Source of the DNA: Cenarchaeum sp. SB0662_bin_33
GTDB taxonomy: Archaea; Thermoproteota; Nitrososphaeria; Nitrososphaerales; Nitrosopumilaceae
NCBI GenBank assembly: GCA_009840065.1
Contig: VXON01000071.1
Coordinates: 1 to 24,277 of the forward strand
Reading direction: 5' to 3'
Length of the DNA: 24,277 bases
Below, one piece after another: positions 1-8,184 of the stretch. The notes beneath the pieces are model-generated. The model did no database searches, was not told where the DNA came from, and saw only the letters and a list, made by a program, of their open reading frames with translations. Position numbers and translations under genes: made by a program. Position 1 is the first letter of the stretch. Every line of letters starts with the position of its first letter.

Positions 1-281
1 CGTTCTTTAAAAAAGTTGATTAATTACATAAATTTTTTCAACCAATTTTGACTTACCAAAGACTCATTTGTTAATATTCACTTTTTGAACTACTGACATG
101 GTACGGTTCAAGGACCAACATAACCGCGTGTGGACGCGCGGGGTAGTTCCAAGCACTTTGTAGGAGGAGCCCGGTTGCCCAGCGTAGTTTAACTATAGGA
201 TGGTCTGAGTATACAAACTGATGGTTTGCTGTCAAATTGAGGTTTCTGCATAACTATTAATGCTCGATGTCGCAAGCCATA
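1..281. other. Gene-free stretch, AT-rich then hairpin-bearing
   Basis: No convincing coding region is visible here. Bases 1-98 are very AT-rich. A GC-rich hairpin sits at 124-141 on the plus strand: CCGCGTG, loop TGGA, CGCGCGG, seven pairs including one G-U. A TTAATATT box at 71-78 precedes it. A 21-codon ATG frame from 99 runs through the hairpin and is probably chance. The segment could encode a structured RNA, but it does not fold as a tRNA and I could not match it to SRP or RNase P RNA. Confidence 0.3.
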
Positions 282-1544
282 TCACACAAGTAGACCCGAT
301 AGACCATGTTCTGTAGCTGCCTTTACTAGGACACTCTGATGGCTGTATAGTTTGGCCCCATGGACATGAATGGGTCTGTATGCCATATTGCGCCCCCTAA
401 CGCCGGCCGATGATGTCTCCGCAAACAGTACATCTCCCTGCCAGCCAATCCACCGCTCATTTGACTCCAAGGATATCTCTGTTGTTACCTCATGTAACGC
501 ACGGCTCCTCTGCCGCACTGTATCAGTATCAATCTGGGGCATCAGGGCGGCCTTGGTTCCCGGCCTTGCGGCATATCGAGATACATTCACCATGTCCGGA
601 CGGGTATCCTGTATGAGTGATATGGTGTCTGCAAAGTCCCCATCACTCTCGGTGGGAAATCCCACTATTACGTCCGTAGACACAGTACTCTCTGGGAATC
701 TGTGGCGGAACCGCTCCACCATGCCGCGAAAGGTCCTAGCGGTGTGGCCGCGACGCATTCCCACCAGCGTGTCATCGCTTCCACTCTGTACGGGTATGTG
801 TAGAAATTTGTATACCTTTTCAGACTCGTATGACTTGAGTAGGGAGTCGCGGATACGGGGCATGTACATGGGATTCATCATGCCCACACGTATCATAAAG
901 TCGCCATCTATCTGCACTATGGCGTCTATAAGGGTGGGCAAGTCTGTACCTATATCCAGCCCATAACACCCGTTATCCGTACTGCTCAACCATACCTCCC
1001 TGCATCCATCCCGTATGTCATGACGCACCTGCCGGACTATGTCGCCCACGCGGTGGCTCGATATGTCGCCCTTGGCCAACTTGGTCTGGCAGAATGAGCA
1101 GTCGCTCATGCACCCTGTTGCTATCTGTATTATGGATATGGCCTGGTTTATGCGCACTCTGGGGAGGGTAAGCTTGTCGGATTTGTCCTCACTCAGTTCT
1201 GTGCGCCGCCTGCCCTGGAGTGTGTCGTTTATTACATCAAGTGTGCGCCCTATCGAGTCAGGACCCATCATGCTAGCATTGCCTGCAAATCTCTTTATGG
1301 TCTTCTGTTCTGCCTTTGGCATGCATCCTGCCACCACCAAGGGCTTATCCCCCATGGTCTTGATTCGATGTATCATTCTGTTTGCAGTCACATCCTTGAC
1401 CGAGCATGTAACCAGCACGCCTATGTCTGATTCATCCCTATCGCGAGTGAGTGTGTGACCGGCTCCTGATAATATTCCAGAAATCATCTCCGAGTCCGAG
1501 TAGCTGGCCGCACAGCCATGTGCTTCCACATATACACGGGCCAT
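282..1544 (-). CDS. tRNA methylthiotransferase, MtaB/CDKAL1 type (radical SAM)
   Basis: The 420-aa product is a methylthiotransferase of the MiaB/RimO/MtaB superfamily. The archaeal/eukaryotic branch converts t6A37 to ms2t6A37 in ANN-decoding tRNAs. The N-terminal UPF0004 domain supplies three cluster cysteines, Cys11 (in AHGCAAS), Cys47 and Cys74. The radical SAM cluster is Cys145-x3-Cys149-x2-Cys152 (CMSDCSFC). Further family landmarks are HIPVQSGSD near residue 250 and TDVIVGFPTE near 293. The last 60 or so residues fit a TRAM RNA-binding domain. Length is normal. The start codon overlaps the stop of the upstream lyase gene in TGATG, so translation is probably coupled and the two share a transcript. 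Assignment to the family is firm; the exact substrate is inferred from phylum. Confidence 0.9.
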   Translation of the reverse strand: MARVYVEAHGCAASYSDSEMISGILSGAGHTLTRDRDESDIGVLVTCSVKDVTANRMIHRIKTMGDKPLVVAGCMPKAEQKTIKRFAGNASMMGPDSIGRTLDVINDTLQGRRRTELSEDKSDKLTLPRVRINQAISIIQIATGCMSDCSFCQTKLAKGDISSHRVGDIVRQVRHDIRDGCREVWLSSTDNGCYGLDIGTDLPTLIDAIVQIDGDFMIRVGMMNPMYMPRIRDSLLKSYESEKVYKFLHIPVQSGSDDTLVGMRRGHTARTFRGMVERFRHRFPESTVSTDVIVGFPTESDGDFADTISLIQDTRPDMVNVSRYAARPGTKAALMPQIDTDTVRQRSRALHEVTTEISLESNERWIGWQGDVLFAETSSAGVRGRNMAYRPIHVHGAKLYSHQSVLVKAATEHGLSGLLV

Positions 1545-2905
1545 CAGGACAGCAGGTCATCCACCTCATCGGCGGTCATCAGGTTCATGTCTATCACCAA
1601 ATCCCGAATGGTCTTGCCCGTGGCTAGGGACTCTTTGTATAGTTGCGCGGACTTTTGGTAGCCTATACGTGGCGCCAAGAGTGTCACTATGACAGGGCTG
1701 CGCTGTATGTCACTCTGCAGCCGCCCCTCATTGGCCGTCAGACCATCTATCAGATTGGCACGAAATATAGGAATAAAACTGTACAGCATATCGGTGGACT
1801 CTAGTATGCACTTTAGCATTCCCGGCAGCATTACATTCAGCTCAAACTGTCCAGCTCCCGCAGCCATTGATACGGATGCGTCATTGCCCATTACATTATA
1901 GCAGATCATGTTCATGCATTCTGCCAGTGACGGGTTTACCTTGCCGGGCATTATGGATGAACCTGCATGCACTGCGGGAATTCCAATCTCCGAGAGGCCC
2001 GCCATGGGTCCGGATGCCATGAGTCGGATATCGTTTGATATCTTGCCCAGTTCGCTGGCCAGGCCTCGCAGCGCTCCGGAGAATGCGGCAGCTGCAAACC
2101 GGCTCTGCAGTCCGTGCCGCATATCCGGCTCCTTGACCAAGGGTAGTGAGGATATGTCTGCCAGTTCGGATATCACTATGTCACGGTAGCCATCCGGCGT
2201 ATTGGCTCCGCTGCCCACTGCCGTGCCACCCAAGGCCACCGGATACATCTCCGCTGCCGTGTATTGTATTAGTTTGGTACATTTATCTATAACAACGGCA
2301 TATGATGCAAACTCATCACCAAGAGTGATTGGTAGTGCATCCATGAGATGGGTTCTCCCAATCTTTCTAAACTTGTTGAATTGATCAGCCTTAGACTGTA
2401 GGGAATCCTTCAATAGGTGCAGTTCGGGTACGAGTTTCTCAGAGCCCATCAGAATCGACATATGCATTGCCGTGGGATACGTATCGTTACTAGACTGGGA
2501 CATGTTTACATGATCGTTTGGGTGCAGATACTGATACTCGCCCAAATCCTTGCCAATTATGCGCAGGGCGGCATTTGCAATGACCTCGTTTGTATTCATA
2601 TTAAATGCAGTGCCGGCTCCCGAGTTTATCATATCAACAACAAACCATTCAGTCAGCTTGCCACCTAGTATCTCATCACATGCTCTTGTGATGGCATCTC
2701 CTTTCTTGGCATCTATGGCGCCGGTCTGCATATTTGCCCGCGCAGCTGATCTCTTTATCATTACAAACGAGTCCCGTAGGTCAGGGTGAGACGCATGGCC
2801 CGTTACAACATACTGTTTCAGGGCCCTAGCAGTAAACGCTCCATAGTATGCCTCCCGGGGCACCTCTACACTGCCTAGAGAATCCTCATCATATCTGAAT
2901 GACAT
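1544..2905 (-). CDS. Class II fumarase / aspartase superfamily lyase
   Basis: This 453-aa cytoplasmic enzyme belongs to the class II fumarase/aspartate ammonia-lyase family, homotetramers that add or remove water or ammonia across fumarate. The signature loop GSSIMPGKVNP is at 315-325 (catalytic Ser316, Lys322, Asn324). GRTH at 183-186 supplies the conserved His186, and HPNDHVN is at 128-134. The N-terminus and the GEYQYLHPNDHVN region look aspartase-like, whereas PGKVNP and FELNVMLP look fumarase-like, so sequence alone does not separate the two. Fumarate hydratase in the incomplete TCA cycle is the likelier role in an autotrophic thaumarchaeote. It is first in a two-gene minus-strand operon with mtaB. 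A weak AAATATGG box about 25 nt upstream may be its promoter. Confidence 0.88.
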   Translation of the reverse strand: MSFRYDEDSLGSVEVPREAYYGAFTARALKQYVVTGHASHPDLRDSFVMIKRSAARANMQTGAIDAKKGDAITRACDEILGGKLTEWFVVDMINSGAGTAFNMNTNEVIANAALRIIGKDLGEYQYLHPNDHVNMSQSSNDTYPTAMHMSILMGSEKLVPELHLLKDSLQSKADQFNKFRKIGRTHLMDALPITLGDEFASYAVVIDKCTKLIQYTAAEMYPVALGGTAVGSGANTPDGYRDIVISELADISSLPLVKEPDMRHGLQSRFAAAAFSGALRGLASELGKISNDIRLMASGPMAGLSEIGIPAVHAGSSIMPGKVNPSLAECMNMICYNVMGNDASVSMAAGAGQFELNVMLPGMLKCILESTDMLYSFIPIFRANLIDGLTANEGRLQSDIQRSPVIVTLLAPRIGYQKSAQLYKESLATGKTIRDLVIDMNLMTADEVDDLLS

Positions 2906-3171
2906 AATTATGCATGGTGTGTGCCATATTTGAATTTGTAGTTTGGTGTGTGCAATTCCAAAATTAGTTCCTTATTATAGCCATATACCAATTTTATAAT
3001 CATACTTTGGTTCTACGGTTTGTTGTTGTGCAATACGTGTTCAGTATATAGTGTCTCTTAGAGTGATGCCCCGAAACTCAAAAATACAATTTGTTTTATG
3101 ACTAGATCTATACGCTGGTTTGTCTCGGAATTTTTCATGCCTAGGATTTAGGTGTCAACTATACTAAACAG

Positions 3172-3190
3172 TTATATAATTACAACGTTG
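3172..3190 (+). promoter_or_regulatory. nirK TATA box and adjacent palindrome
   Basis: TTATATAA at 3172-3179 is centred about 27 nt before the nirK ATG, the spacing expected for a leaderless archaeal transcript. Immediately downstream, at 3183-3190, is the exact 8-bp palindrome CAACGTTG, between TATA and the start codon, where a bound regulator would block initiation. The box is convincing; operator function is a guess. Confidence 0.55.
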
Positions 3191-3201
3191 ATTTATAAGC
3201 A

Positions 3202-4590
3202 ATGAAGAAATATACTAGTTTGATTCTCACAGTGGCAGCAGTTGCCATTGTAGGAGCAACACTACTTAGTAGTAACTACAGTACATCTCAGCTACAAGCC
3301 ATGGAGATAGATCCAGTTATGGAGCAGATACATGCCATGGGCGGTATTCAATTGGTGATGCCAGAGGCATTTGCCGAGACCGACTGCAGTATGTTGGAGA
3401 ACAGTGGTCGCAATGTTGTTGAGTTCGATTTGATAGGTGAGTCTGTGATGCTGCCGATAATGGGCGGTGGTGAATATTATGCCATGGTCTTTAGTGGTCA
3501 AGTGCCAGGACCAACACTCCGTGTCACCCAAGGTGATGTCGTAGTAATGACCCTCACAATACCAACCGATGAGTTAACCGCACACGGTAACGACATGCAC
3601 TCATCTCAGATGTCCTCTGCCTTCTTTGGCGCAGTACAGCCTGGGGAGTCCAGTACCTATTGTTACATTGCAGAGTCCGCAGGTGTCTTCAAGTATCACT
3701 GTTCCGGTGTTGACTTGCTAGCCATGGACCAGCACGTACTCTCTGGCATGTACGGTATAGCAATCGTCGATCCACTTAACGGTTACAAAAAGTTGATGGT
3801 TGAAAAGACCAAAGTTGAGAACGGCGAGGTTGTCATCGACCGACAGTGGTACGGGCCTGATGCCTTAGAGTTCCAGCTACAGTACAACCAGCTATACCTT
3901 ACCGAGGCAGGTACGTATGATGCTGTTGCAATGCACGCACACAAAAACACTGCGACCGTTGTTAATGGTATGCAGTTTGGATACGTGCCCAACGGCGTCC
4001 ACAACCACCTAATCAAGGGCGATGCAAACTCGAACATATTCGTAGCACAGCCATGGAATGAGTCTGAATTTAAGCAGTATCAATCTCAGTTATTATACGT
4101 TGAGACTGGCCAGCCCGTCAGAATCTTTGTAGAGAACCAAGGTAACGAACCTGTATACTTCCACATTGTGGGTGAGATACTAGATAGAGTAACACAAGGC
4201 AACAGAGTACAGTCGGCTGCAACTGAGACATGGTTACTAGGTGGCTCACAGAACATGATCGTAGATCTGGTCTTTGATGAACCTGGCACATATGCAGCAG
4301 TCAACCACGACTATGCTGCAATTTACAGTGGGGCCGCCACAGTCTTTGTAGCTGGCGATTACTTTGACCTAAACCCAACACTCGCAGGTGCAGGCTTGGG
4401 GACAGGACCATCCTATGCTTATGCAATAGGCAACCCCAGCGATGCTGTCCCACCAATGGGAATGAACAGTATTGAACATCCTGCAATAAACGTGCACGGA
4501 TTATACACAGACGAGGTTGCTCAGCAGAAGATTGATGAAGGAGCAATTCCCCTCTGGACGGCGTTTGAGAGTCTAGGTCTACCATCTTAG
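3202..4590 (+). CDS. nirK: Copper nitrite reductase (NirK-type two-domain multicopper oxidase)
   Basis: This 462-aa exported cupredoxin protein matches NirK, which reduces nitrite to NO; NO is an intermediate in archaeal ammonia oxidation. Residues 1-34 form a signal peptide or N-terminal anchor. The ligand set of the first cupredoxin domain is complete: His128 and Asp131-Met-His133, then Tyr-His166-Cys167, then His178 and Met183. This gives type 1 copper His128/Cys167/His178/Met183 and type 2 ligands His133 and His166, with Asp131 as the catalytic aspartate. The second domain provides His321 (YFHIVGE) and His369 (VNHDY), the latter the third type 2 ligand. No cytochrome domain is fused. The gene stands alone between divergent fumarase and downstream serA, with its own TATA box and a T-rich terminator. 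An uncharacterised NirK-like multicopper oxidase is the only real alternative. Confidence 0.93.
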   Translation: MKKYTSLILTVAAVAIVGATLLSSNYSTSQLQAMEIDPVMEQIHAMGGIQLVMPEAFAETDCSMLENSGRNVVEFDLIGESVMLPIMGGGEYYAMVFSGQVPGPTLRVTQGDVVVMTLTIPTDELTAHGNDMHSSQMSSAFFGAVQPGESSTYCYIAESAGVFKYHCSGVDLLAMDQHVLSGMYGIAIVDPLNGYKKLMVEKTKVENGEVVIDRQWYGPDALEFQLQYNQLYLTEAGTYDAVAMHAHKNTATVVNGMQFGYVPNGVHNHLIKGDANSNIFVAQPWNESEFKQYQSQLLYVETGQPVRIFVENQGNEPVYFHIVGEILDRVTQGNRVQSAATETWLLGGSQNMIVDLVFDEPGTYAAVNHDYAAIYSGAATVFVAGDYFDLNPTLAGAGLGTGPSYAYAIGNPSDAVPPMGMNSIEHPAINVHGLYTDEVAQQKIDEGAIPLWTAFESLGLPS

Positions 4591-4592
4591 AT

Positions 4593-4620
4593 AAAATTTT
4601 TACTGTTTTTCATTTTTCAA
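4593..4620 (+). terminator. T-tract terminator after nirK
   Basis: Just after the nirK stop come three T runs of five separated by a few bases (ATTTTTACTGTTTTTCATTTTTC). Clustered T runs without a required hairpin are the usual archaeal intrinsic terminator. The position is right for ending the nirK message before the serA promoter. Confidence 0.6.
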
Positions 4621-4654
4621 TATCCATATATGAGGTGTGTTGTACACAATGCTT

Positions 4655-5581
4655 ATGGTACGGAAGGTACTGATATGTGATGTCGTTGATGACATTCTAC
4701 CAAAGATACTCAAGGATAACGGCATGGATGTGGACTATAATCCCGAGATAACCAAGAACAAACTTTTAGATGTTGCAAAAGACTATCATACAATAGTTGT
4801 GCGCAGTAGAACACGGGTGACCGCTGAGGTGATTGATGCTGCCAAAAACTGTAGCATAGTAGCCCGGGTGGGAGTTGGCCTTGATAATATTGATCAAAAA
4901 GCCGCCGGATCAAAAGAGATACGCGTCATAAACGCCGCAGAGGGGGCAATGAATGCAGTCGCCGAGTTGGTGATGTCGGTGATGCTATCTTTATCCAGAC
5001 ACATACCTCGGGCAGACAGGACCATGCGGGATGGCATATGGGAGAAGAAGAGTCTCAAGGGTACCGAGCTGCGAGGCAAGTATCTGGGGATCGTTGGTCT
5101 GGGAAATGTCGGTCAGCGGCTGGGCCGGCTGGCGCGGGCATTCAACATGAACATAATTGGTCATGATGTAGTACCAATAAATCCCGAGTTTGTGCAAGAG
5201 GTGGGGTTGATCAAAACCGACCTAAAGACACTGCTGCAGAGCTCCGATTATGTATCACTGCATGTACCCTTGCTGGAATCGACAAGATATATGATAAATG
5301 CCGAAAACCTATCCCTGATGAAGAAGACGGCCTATATAATAAACACATCCCGGGGCGGAATAGTGGACGAGATGGCCCTATATGCGGCATTAAGGGATGG
5401 CAGGCTGGGCGGGGCGGCGCTTGATGTCTTTGAGAACGAGCCTCCGGACAACACCCCGCTAGCCGGTCTAGACAATGTTATACTGACACCCCATCTGGGG
5501 GCACAGACCGTTGAGGCGCAAAAATTGGCAGCCCACATAATAGCGGAAAAACTGGTCCAAATCGAACGGGGCGTTATTTAA
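4655..5581 (+). CDS. serA: D-3-phosphoglycerate dehydrogenase, short form
   Basis: The product oxidises 3-phosphoglycerate to 3-phosphohydroxypyruvate with NAD, the first step of serine synthesis. Numbering from ATG 4655 (308 aa), the nucleotide-binding GLGNVG is at 148-153. The catalytic triad of the D-2-hydroxyacid dehydrogenase family is Arg233 (NTSRGG), Glu262 (ENEPP) and His280 (LTPHLGA). It ends after the substrate domain with no ACT or ASB regulatory domain, so serine feedback through ACT is not expected. The frame is open from GTG 4637 and has another ATG at 4649. I choose 4655 because CATATA at 4625-4630 lies 28 nt upstream and MVRKVLICD is a natural family N-terminus. A GAGGTG at 4632-4637 would instead suit 4649. 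Another D-2-hydroxyacid dehydrogenase activity is possible. Confidence 0.88.
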   Translation: MVRKVLICDVVDDILPKILKDNGMDVDYNPEITKNKLLDVAKDYHTIVVRSRTRVTAEVIDAAKNCSIVARVGVGLDNIDQKAAGSKEIRVINAAEGAMNAVAELVMSVMLSLSRHIPRADRTMRDGIWEKKSLKGTELRGKYLGIVGLGNVGQRLGRLARAFNMNIIGHDVVPINPEFVQEVGLIKTDLKTLLQSSDYVSLHVPLLESTRYMINAENLSLMKKTAYIINTSRGGIVDEMALYAALRDGRLGGAALDVFENEPPDNTPLAGLDNVILTPHLGAQTVEAQKLAAHIIAEKLVQIERGVI

Positions 5582-5623
5582 TATTTAGAATAGTTTTAAT
5601 TCAGGTAGTGTTTCTGTCATATA

Positions 5624-6613
5624 TTGAATGACTCAAAGTTATATTCAGGCGGACTCTTGATAATTGTTATTGCGTCCACGGTTGCTGCAAGTGGTGTGAT
5701 GGGCCAGGTAGTACCGGGCCTCACACTTGATGGTGGTGATGTAATATCCGTTATGGTGGATGACTTTGAGGATATGATAGTATTTGATCTGCTCCCTCAT
5801 GATGAGACTATCATAATAATGATGGACAACTCTGTATTGATGCTTGGAGCCGACTTTGCTGCCCTAGTTGATGGGGCGCCTGTAGAGTTTGAGCAGGACC
5901 AGGATGGCACAGATACCATACTACTGATAAACATGCCTGTTGACGGGGCCACATTGACACTGACTGGTGTTGTCTTTGTAGTCGAGCCCACAAGTATGTC
6001 CGGCATGGAGTCGGCTGGTGTTACAGAGCTGGCTGATGTTACAGAGCTGGCTGATGTTACAGAGCTGGCTGATGTTACAGAGCCGGTCATGGAGCCGGTT
6101 ATGGATGTAGAGTCTACAGCGCCACCTGCAACCACCAAGGCTGCCTCCGGACCACTAGACTTTGTTGAGTCAGGCACGGAGTTGAGTATGTATGTAGACA
6201 GGTATCTCAACGATGAGGCATTCACTGCATGGTATGACGAGTACTATCCGGATACACCATTCTACGAGGGTTTGGGTATAACCTCAACAGAGTATCAGTC
6301 GCTGGTCAATACAGTGACACAGGAATGTCCGAGCGGCATGGAGTTTGTGGATGGTCAGTGTATAAGAGAGGAGGTAATGTGTGGTCCAGGAACAACCCTT
6401 GTGGGCGGTCAGTGTGTGGTGAGGACATCTACGTCTACATCAACAGGTGGGATGACTACATCAGGTGCCGTGGAGTATGAGGTACAGGGTGCCGGCCTAC
6501 AACTTGGAGTTGCAGCCACTGCCGGGTTTGTACTTGCCATGGGCATTGTGCTGGCGCTCATACTGCCGGTCAAAGTACGCAAGAGATATAGAAATAGAAA
6601 GAAGGGATCATAA
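5624..6613 (+). CDS. Surface-anchored protein with tandem ELADVT repeats and Cys motifs
   Basis: No function is recognised for this 329-aa protein. Residues 8-28 are a hydrophobic signal segment. A beta-rich acidic region follows to about 125. Residues 129-152 are four six-residue repeats (ESAGVT, then ELADVT three times). A segment with YLNDEAFTAWYDEYYPD lies near 190. Two cysteine units (CPSGMEFVDGQC and CGPGTTLVGGQC) follow, then a Ser/Thr linker and a C-terminal membrane helix at about 290-315 ending in a Lys/Arg stop-transfer tail. This predicts a type I membrane protein with its bulk outside the cell. The start is TTG: an in-frame TAG lies 18 nt upstream, the nearby ATG at 5628 is out of frame, and TTTTAAT at 5594-5600 is about 27 nt upstream. 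Its last 6 nt overlap the convergent neighbour. Confidence 0.75.
   Translation: MNDSKLYSGGLLIIVIASTVAASGVMGQVVPGLTLDGGDVISVMVDDFEDMIVFDLLPHDETIIIMMDNSVLMLGADFAALVDGAPVEFEQDQDGTDTILLINMPVDGATLTLTGVVFVVEPTSMSGMESAGVTELADVTELADVTELADVTEPVMEPVMDVESTAPPATTKAASGPLDFVESGTELSMYVDRYLNDEAFTAWYDEYYPDTPFYEGLGITSTEYQSLVNTVTQECPSGMEFVDGQCIREEVMCGPGTTLVGGQCVVRTSTSTSTGGMTTSGAVEYEVQGAGLQLGVAATAGFVLAMGIVLALILPVKVRKRYRNRKKGS
6008..6079 (+). repeat. 18-bp in-frame tandem repeat, four copies
   Basis: Three identical copies of GAGCTGGCTGATGTTACA occupy 6026-6043, 6044-6061 and 6062-6079, preceded by one diverged copy at 6008-6025. Each unit encodes six residues (ELADVT). Near-perfect DNA identity with third positions unchanged suggests recent slippage expansion, so copy number may vary between strains. 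Confidence 0.95.
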
Positions 6614-7219
6614 GCCACGAATCACGCCATTATCTACTAGGTACTTTATCATTGTAACGTATTCATCATCAGTAACCAGTCCCGTCAGCCACCATGCAGT
6701 GATGTCAGTTAGCCAGTGGGGTATGAATGGAGTGGCATCATCAGTACTGCTAATCTGCAGAATTCCAAGATTCTGTAGGTTTTCAAGGGCATCGATGTAG
6801 TGGGGTGTAGAGGCCTCACCGCTCGCCCACAGATAGGCTACATGTTTTACCCATACGGGGACTACGACATTGCCAATATCCACAATCTCAAATGTGGTAG
6901 TGGTAAACAGCTCCCCATATATGACATCTACATAGTATCCGCCTTCTCCAAACACCTCACGTTCAAACGGAAATGGTGCAGACCACACCGTGTTGTGGTC
7001 GGATATGGGCAGTGGAATAGGAGAGCTGGTCACGTTGTATGAGTCCCGAATATACATGAGGGCAGTATCTCCTGCCAGATGCTCTATAATTATGGTTATC
7101 TCCATATGATCTCCATGATTGTATACCGATTTGTCCATGTGTATGGCTAACGGCTCGGCGGACGCATAATATACCCCAGAGATACACATCATGACAACAA
7201 GTATATACCAAATAGTCAT
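6608..7219 (-). CDS. Secreted protein with two W/G-rich helical modules
   Basis: This 203-aa protein has a signal peptide (about 1-21, cleavage near YASA|EP), then a beta-rich region at about 25-115 that looks like an extracellular Ig- or fibronectin-like fold. Two C-terminal copies of a roughly 35-residue module follow, at about 120-154 (VPVWVKHVAYLWASGE...) and 166-202 (IPHWLTDITAWWLTGL...DNGVI). The pattern is I/V-P-x-W-x4-A-x2-W-x2-G, then an acidic or polar stretch and a helix ending in L-x3-G-I/V-I. The same pattern occurs at the N-terminus of PhnD in this window. From memory such modules are common in thaumarchaeal exported proteins; their role is unknown, perhaps cell-wall or S-layer attachment. 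TTTTTTAAACC at 7243-7253 (minus) is a well-placed TATA box. Confidence 0.72.
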   Translation of the reverse strand: MTIWYILVVMMCISGVYYASAEPLAIHMDKSVYNHGDHMEITIIIEHLAGDTALMYIRDSYNVTSSPIPLPISDHNTVWSAPFPFEREVFGEGGYYVDVIYGELFTTTTFEIVDIGNVVVPVWVKHVAYLWASGEASTPHYIDALENLQNLGILQISSTDDATPFIPHWLTDITAWWLTGLVTDDEYVTMIKYLVDNGVIRGL

Positions 7220-7237
7220 TACACTATAACATCACAT

Positions 7238-7591
7238 ATGTGGTTTAAAAAAGAATCCCTCAACAGCCAAAGAGGTAAGCTCATCCCGTACTAAAACGAC
7301 TGCCGCTGTCACGCTGGGATTATCGCACGGCAAGACCTCCACGTTCCTATCTGAAATTACCGATGGAAATGTGTCACGATCGTGGTCATATCGCAACAAG
7401 AAGACTGTTGCCGAGTGGCTAGAACCGGTATATGATGAAATACGTAAAGAGACGCTAAAGGAGCCATATTTGAGGTGCGATGAGTTTCACTGGCCGGTAA
7501 AGGGCGACAAGTCAGAGGTAAAAAATGGAGATGCCTAGGGTGCGGAACGATAGTTTCTACCGAAAAATCACCTGACGTACGGCTGGTCTGA
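7238..7591 (+). pseudogene. Relic of a zinc-finger protein gene broken by frameshifts in A6 runs
   Basis: There is no intact frame, but protein-like coding appears. The frame from 7251 to the TAG at 7536-7538 reads KNPSTAKEV... through an S/T- and K-rich part to LRCDEFHWPVKGDKSEV. At the six-A run 7520-7525, stepping back one base continues the protein as KWRCLGCGTIVSTEKSP to a TGA at 7589-7591. Together this gives a CxxxH...CxxC zinc-finger signature. A second six-A run at 7247-7252 separates an in-frame ATG (7238) from the same reading frame, needing one base less. However, that run is also the presumed TATA box of the divergent secreted-protein gene, so the true 5' end is uncertain. Likely a decayed gene; sequencing error or programmed slippage are alternatives. 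The family is not recognised. Confidence 0.5.
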
Positions 7592-7683
7592 CGGATATGC
7601 CAGGTATGTCTAGGTTTGATCCCTCCTGTTCAACCACATGGCACATCACCACTAGTGCGTGCTTGCGTTGTGCCTTGCAATGC

Positions 7684-7718
7684 ACCCCCTATCATAGTAG
7701 TTAATAAGGGGGGTTTTT
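7684..7718 (+). promoter_or_regulatory. Hairpin plus T-tract enclosing the L15e TATA box
   Basis: ACCCCCT at 7684-7690 can pair with AGGGGGGT at 7707-7714 (one extra G bulged), followed by T7714-7718. The loop holds TTAATAAG (7701-7708), centred about 28 nt upstream of the L15e ATG, so it is also the best TATA box. On the plus strand the hairpin and T run resemble an intrinsic terminator for anything transcribed from the relic upstream. Confidence 0.4.
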
Positions 7719-7731
7719 CTGTACTGCATAT

Positions 7732-8184
7732 ATGGCAGGTCACCAGGATGCATCATGGGTACAGTTATGGAGAAAGAACTCACCAGACATACGCCAGCGA
7801 GTCGTATCTTGGAGAAAGCAGAACACCATTACACGAATACCACGTCCTAGCAGATTAGAACGGGCCCGCCGTCTAGGTTACAAGGCCAAACAGGGAATCG
7901 TTGTTGTCAGAATGCGGGTGGGTACTGGAGGCATGCGAAAGAAGAGGCCCCAGGGAGGTCGCAGGCCCAAGCATCTTGGTGTAACCAAGATAAAGGCTGC
8001 CATAAACATGCAGACGGTCGCCGAAAACAGGGTTCTGGAGAGATACCCCAACATGCGCCTGATGGGCTCATATTTTGTATACAAGGACGGCATACATTAC
8101 TGGTTTGAGATCATACTAGCAGATATAATGCATCCCCGAATATACAAAGATCCCAGCATGAAGAAACGATTCTCCATAAGCTAG
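7732..8184 (+). CDS. rpl15e: Large-subunit ribosomal protein eL15 (L15e)
   Basis: This 150-aa highly basic protein is the archaeal/eukaryotic ribosomal protein L15e, absent from bacteria, an rRNA-binding component of the 50S subunit. Family hallmarks include the W-x2-LWRK start region, RIPRPSRLERARRLGYKAKQG at about 40-60, the G- and R-rich loop MRKKRPQGGRRPKHLG, and the C-terminal LMGSYFVYKDGIHYWFEIIL. Its length is that of archaeal homologs. The transcript is probably leaderless, with a TATA box at 7701-7708. It stands apart from other ribosomal genes. Its stop overlaps the convergent redoxin stop in CTAG (8181-8184). Confidence 0.95.
   Translation: MAGHQDASWVQLWRKNSPDIRQRVVSWRKQNTITRIPRPSRLERARRLGYKAKQGIVVVRMRVGTGGMRKKRPQGGRRPKHLGVTKIKAAINMQTVAENRVLERYPNMRLMGSYFVYKDGIHYWFEIILADIMHPRIYKDPSMKKRFSIS

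Noticed and set aside
100..240. tRNA or SRP RNA at the left edge
   Set aside because: A GGTTCAAGG resembling a T loop lacks a proper T stem and acceptor stem, and no SRP helix 8 signature is visible.
370..966. Plus-strand frame of 198 codons inside mtaB
   Set aside because: It is antisense to a complete methylthiotransferase with all six cluster cysteines, and its own translation has no recognisable motif. The same holds for the other long antisense frames inside fumarase, nirK, bioF, bioB, phnC and nadK.
3060..3138. Minus-strand 26-codon frame between fumarase and nirK (MKNSETNQRID...)
   Set aside because: Too short and without supporting context.
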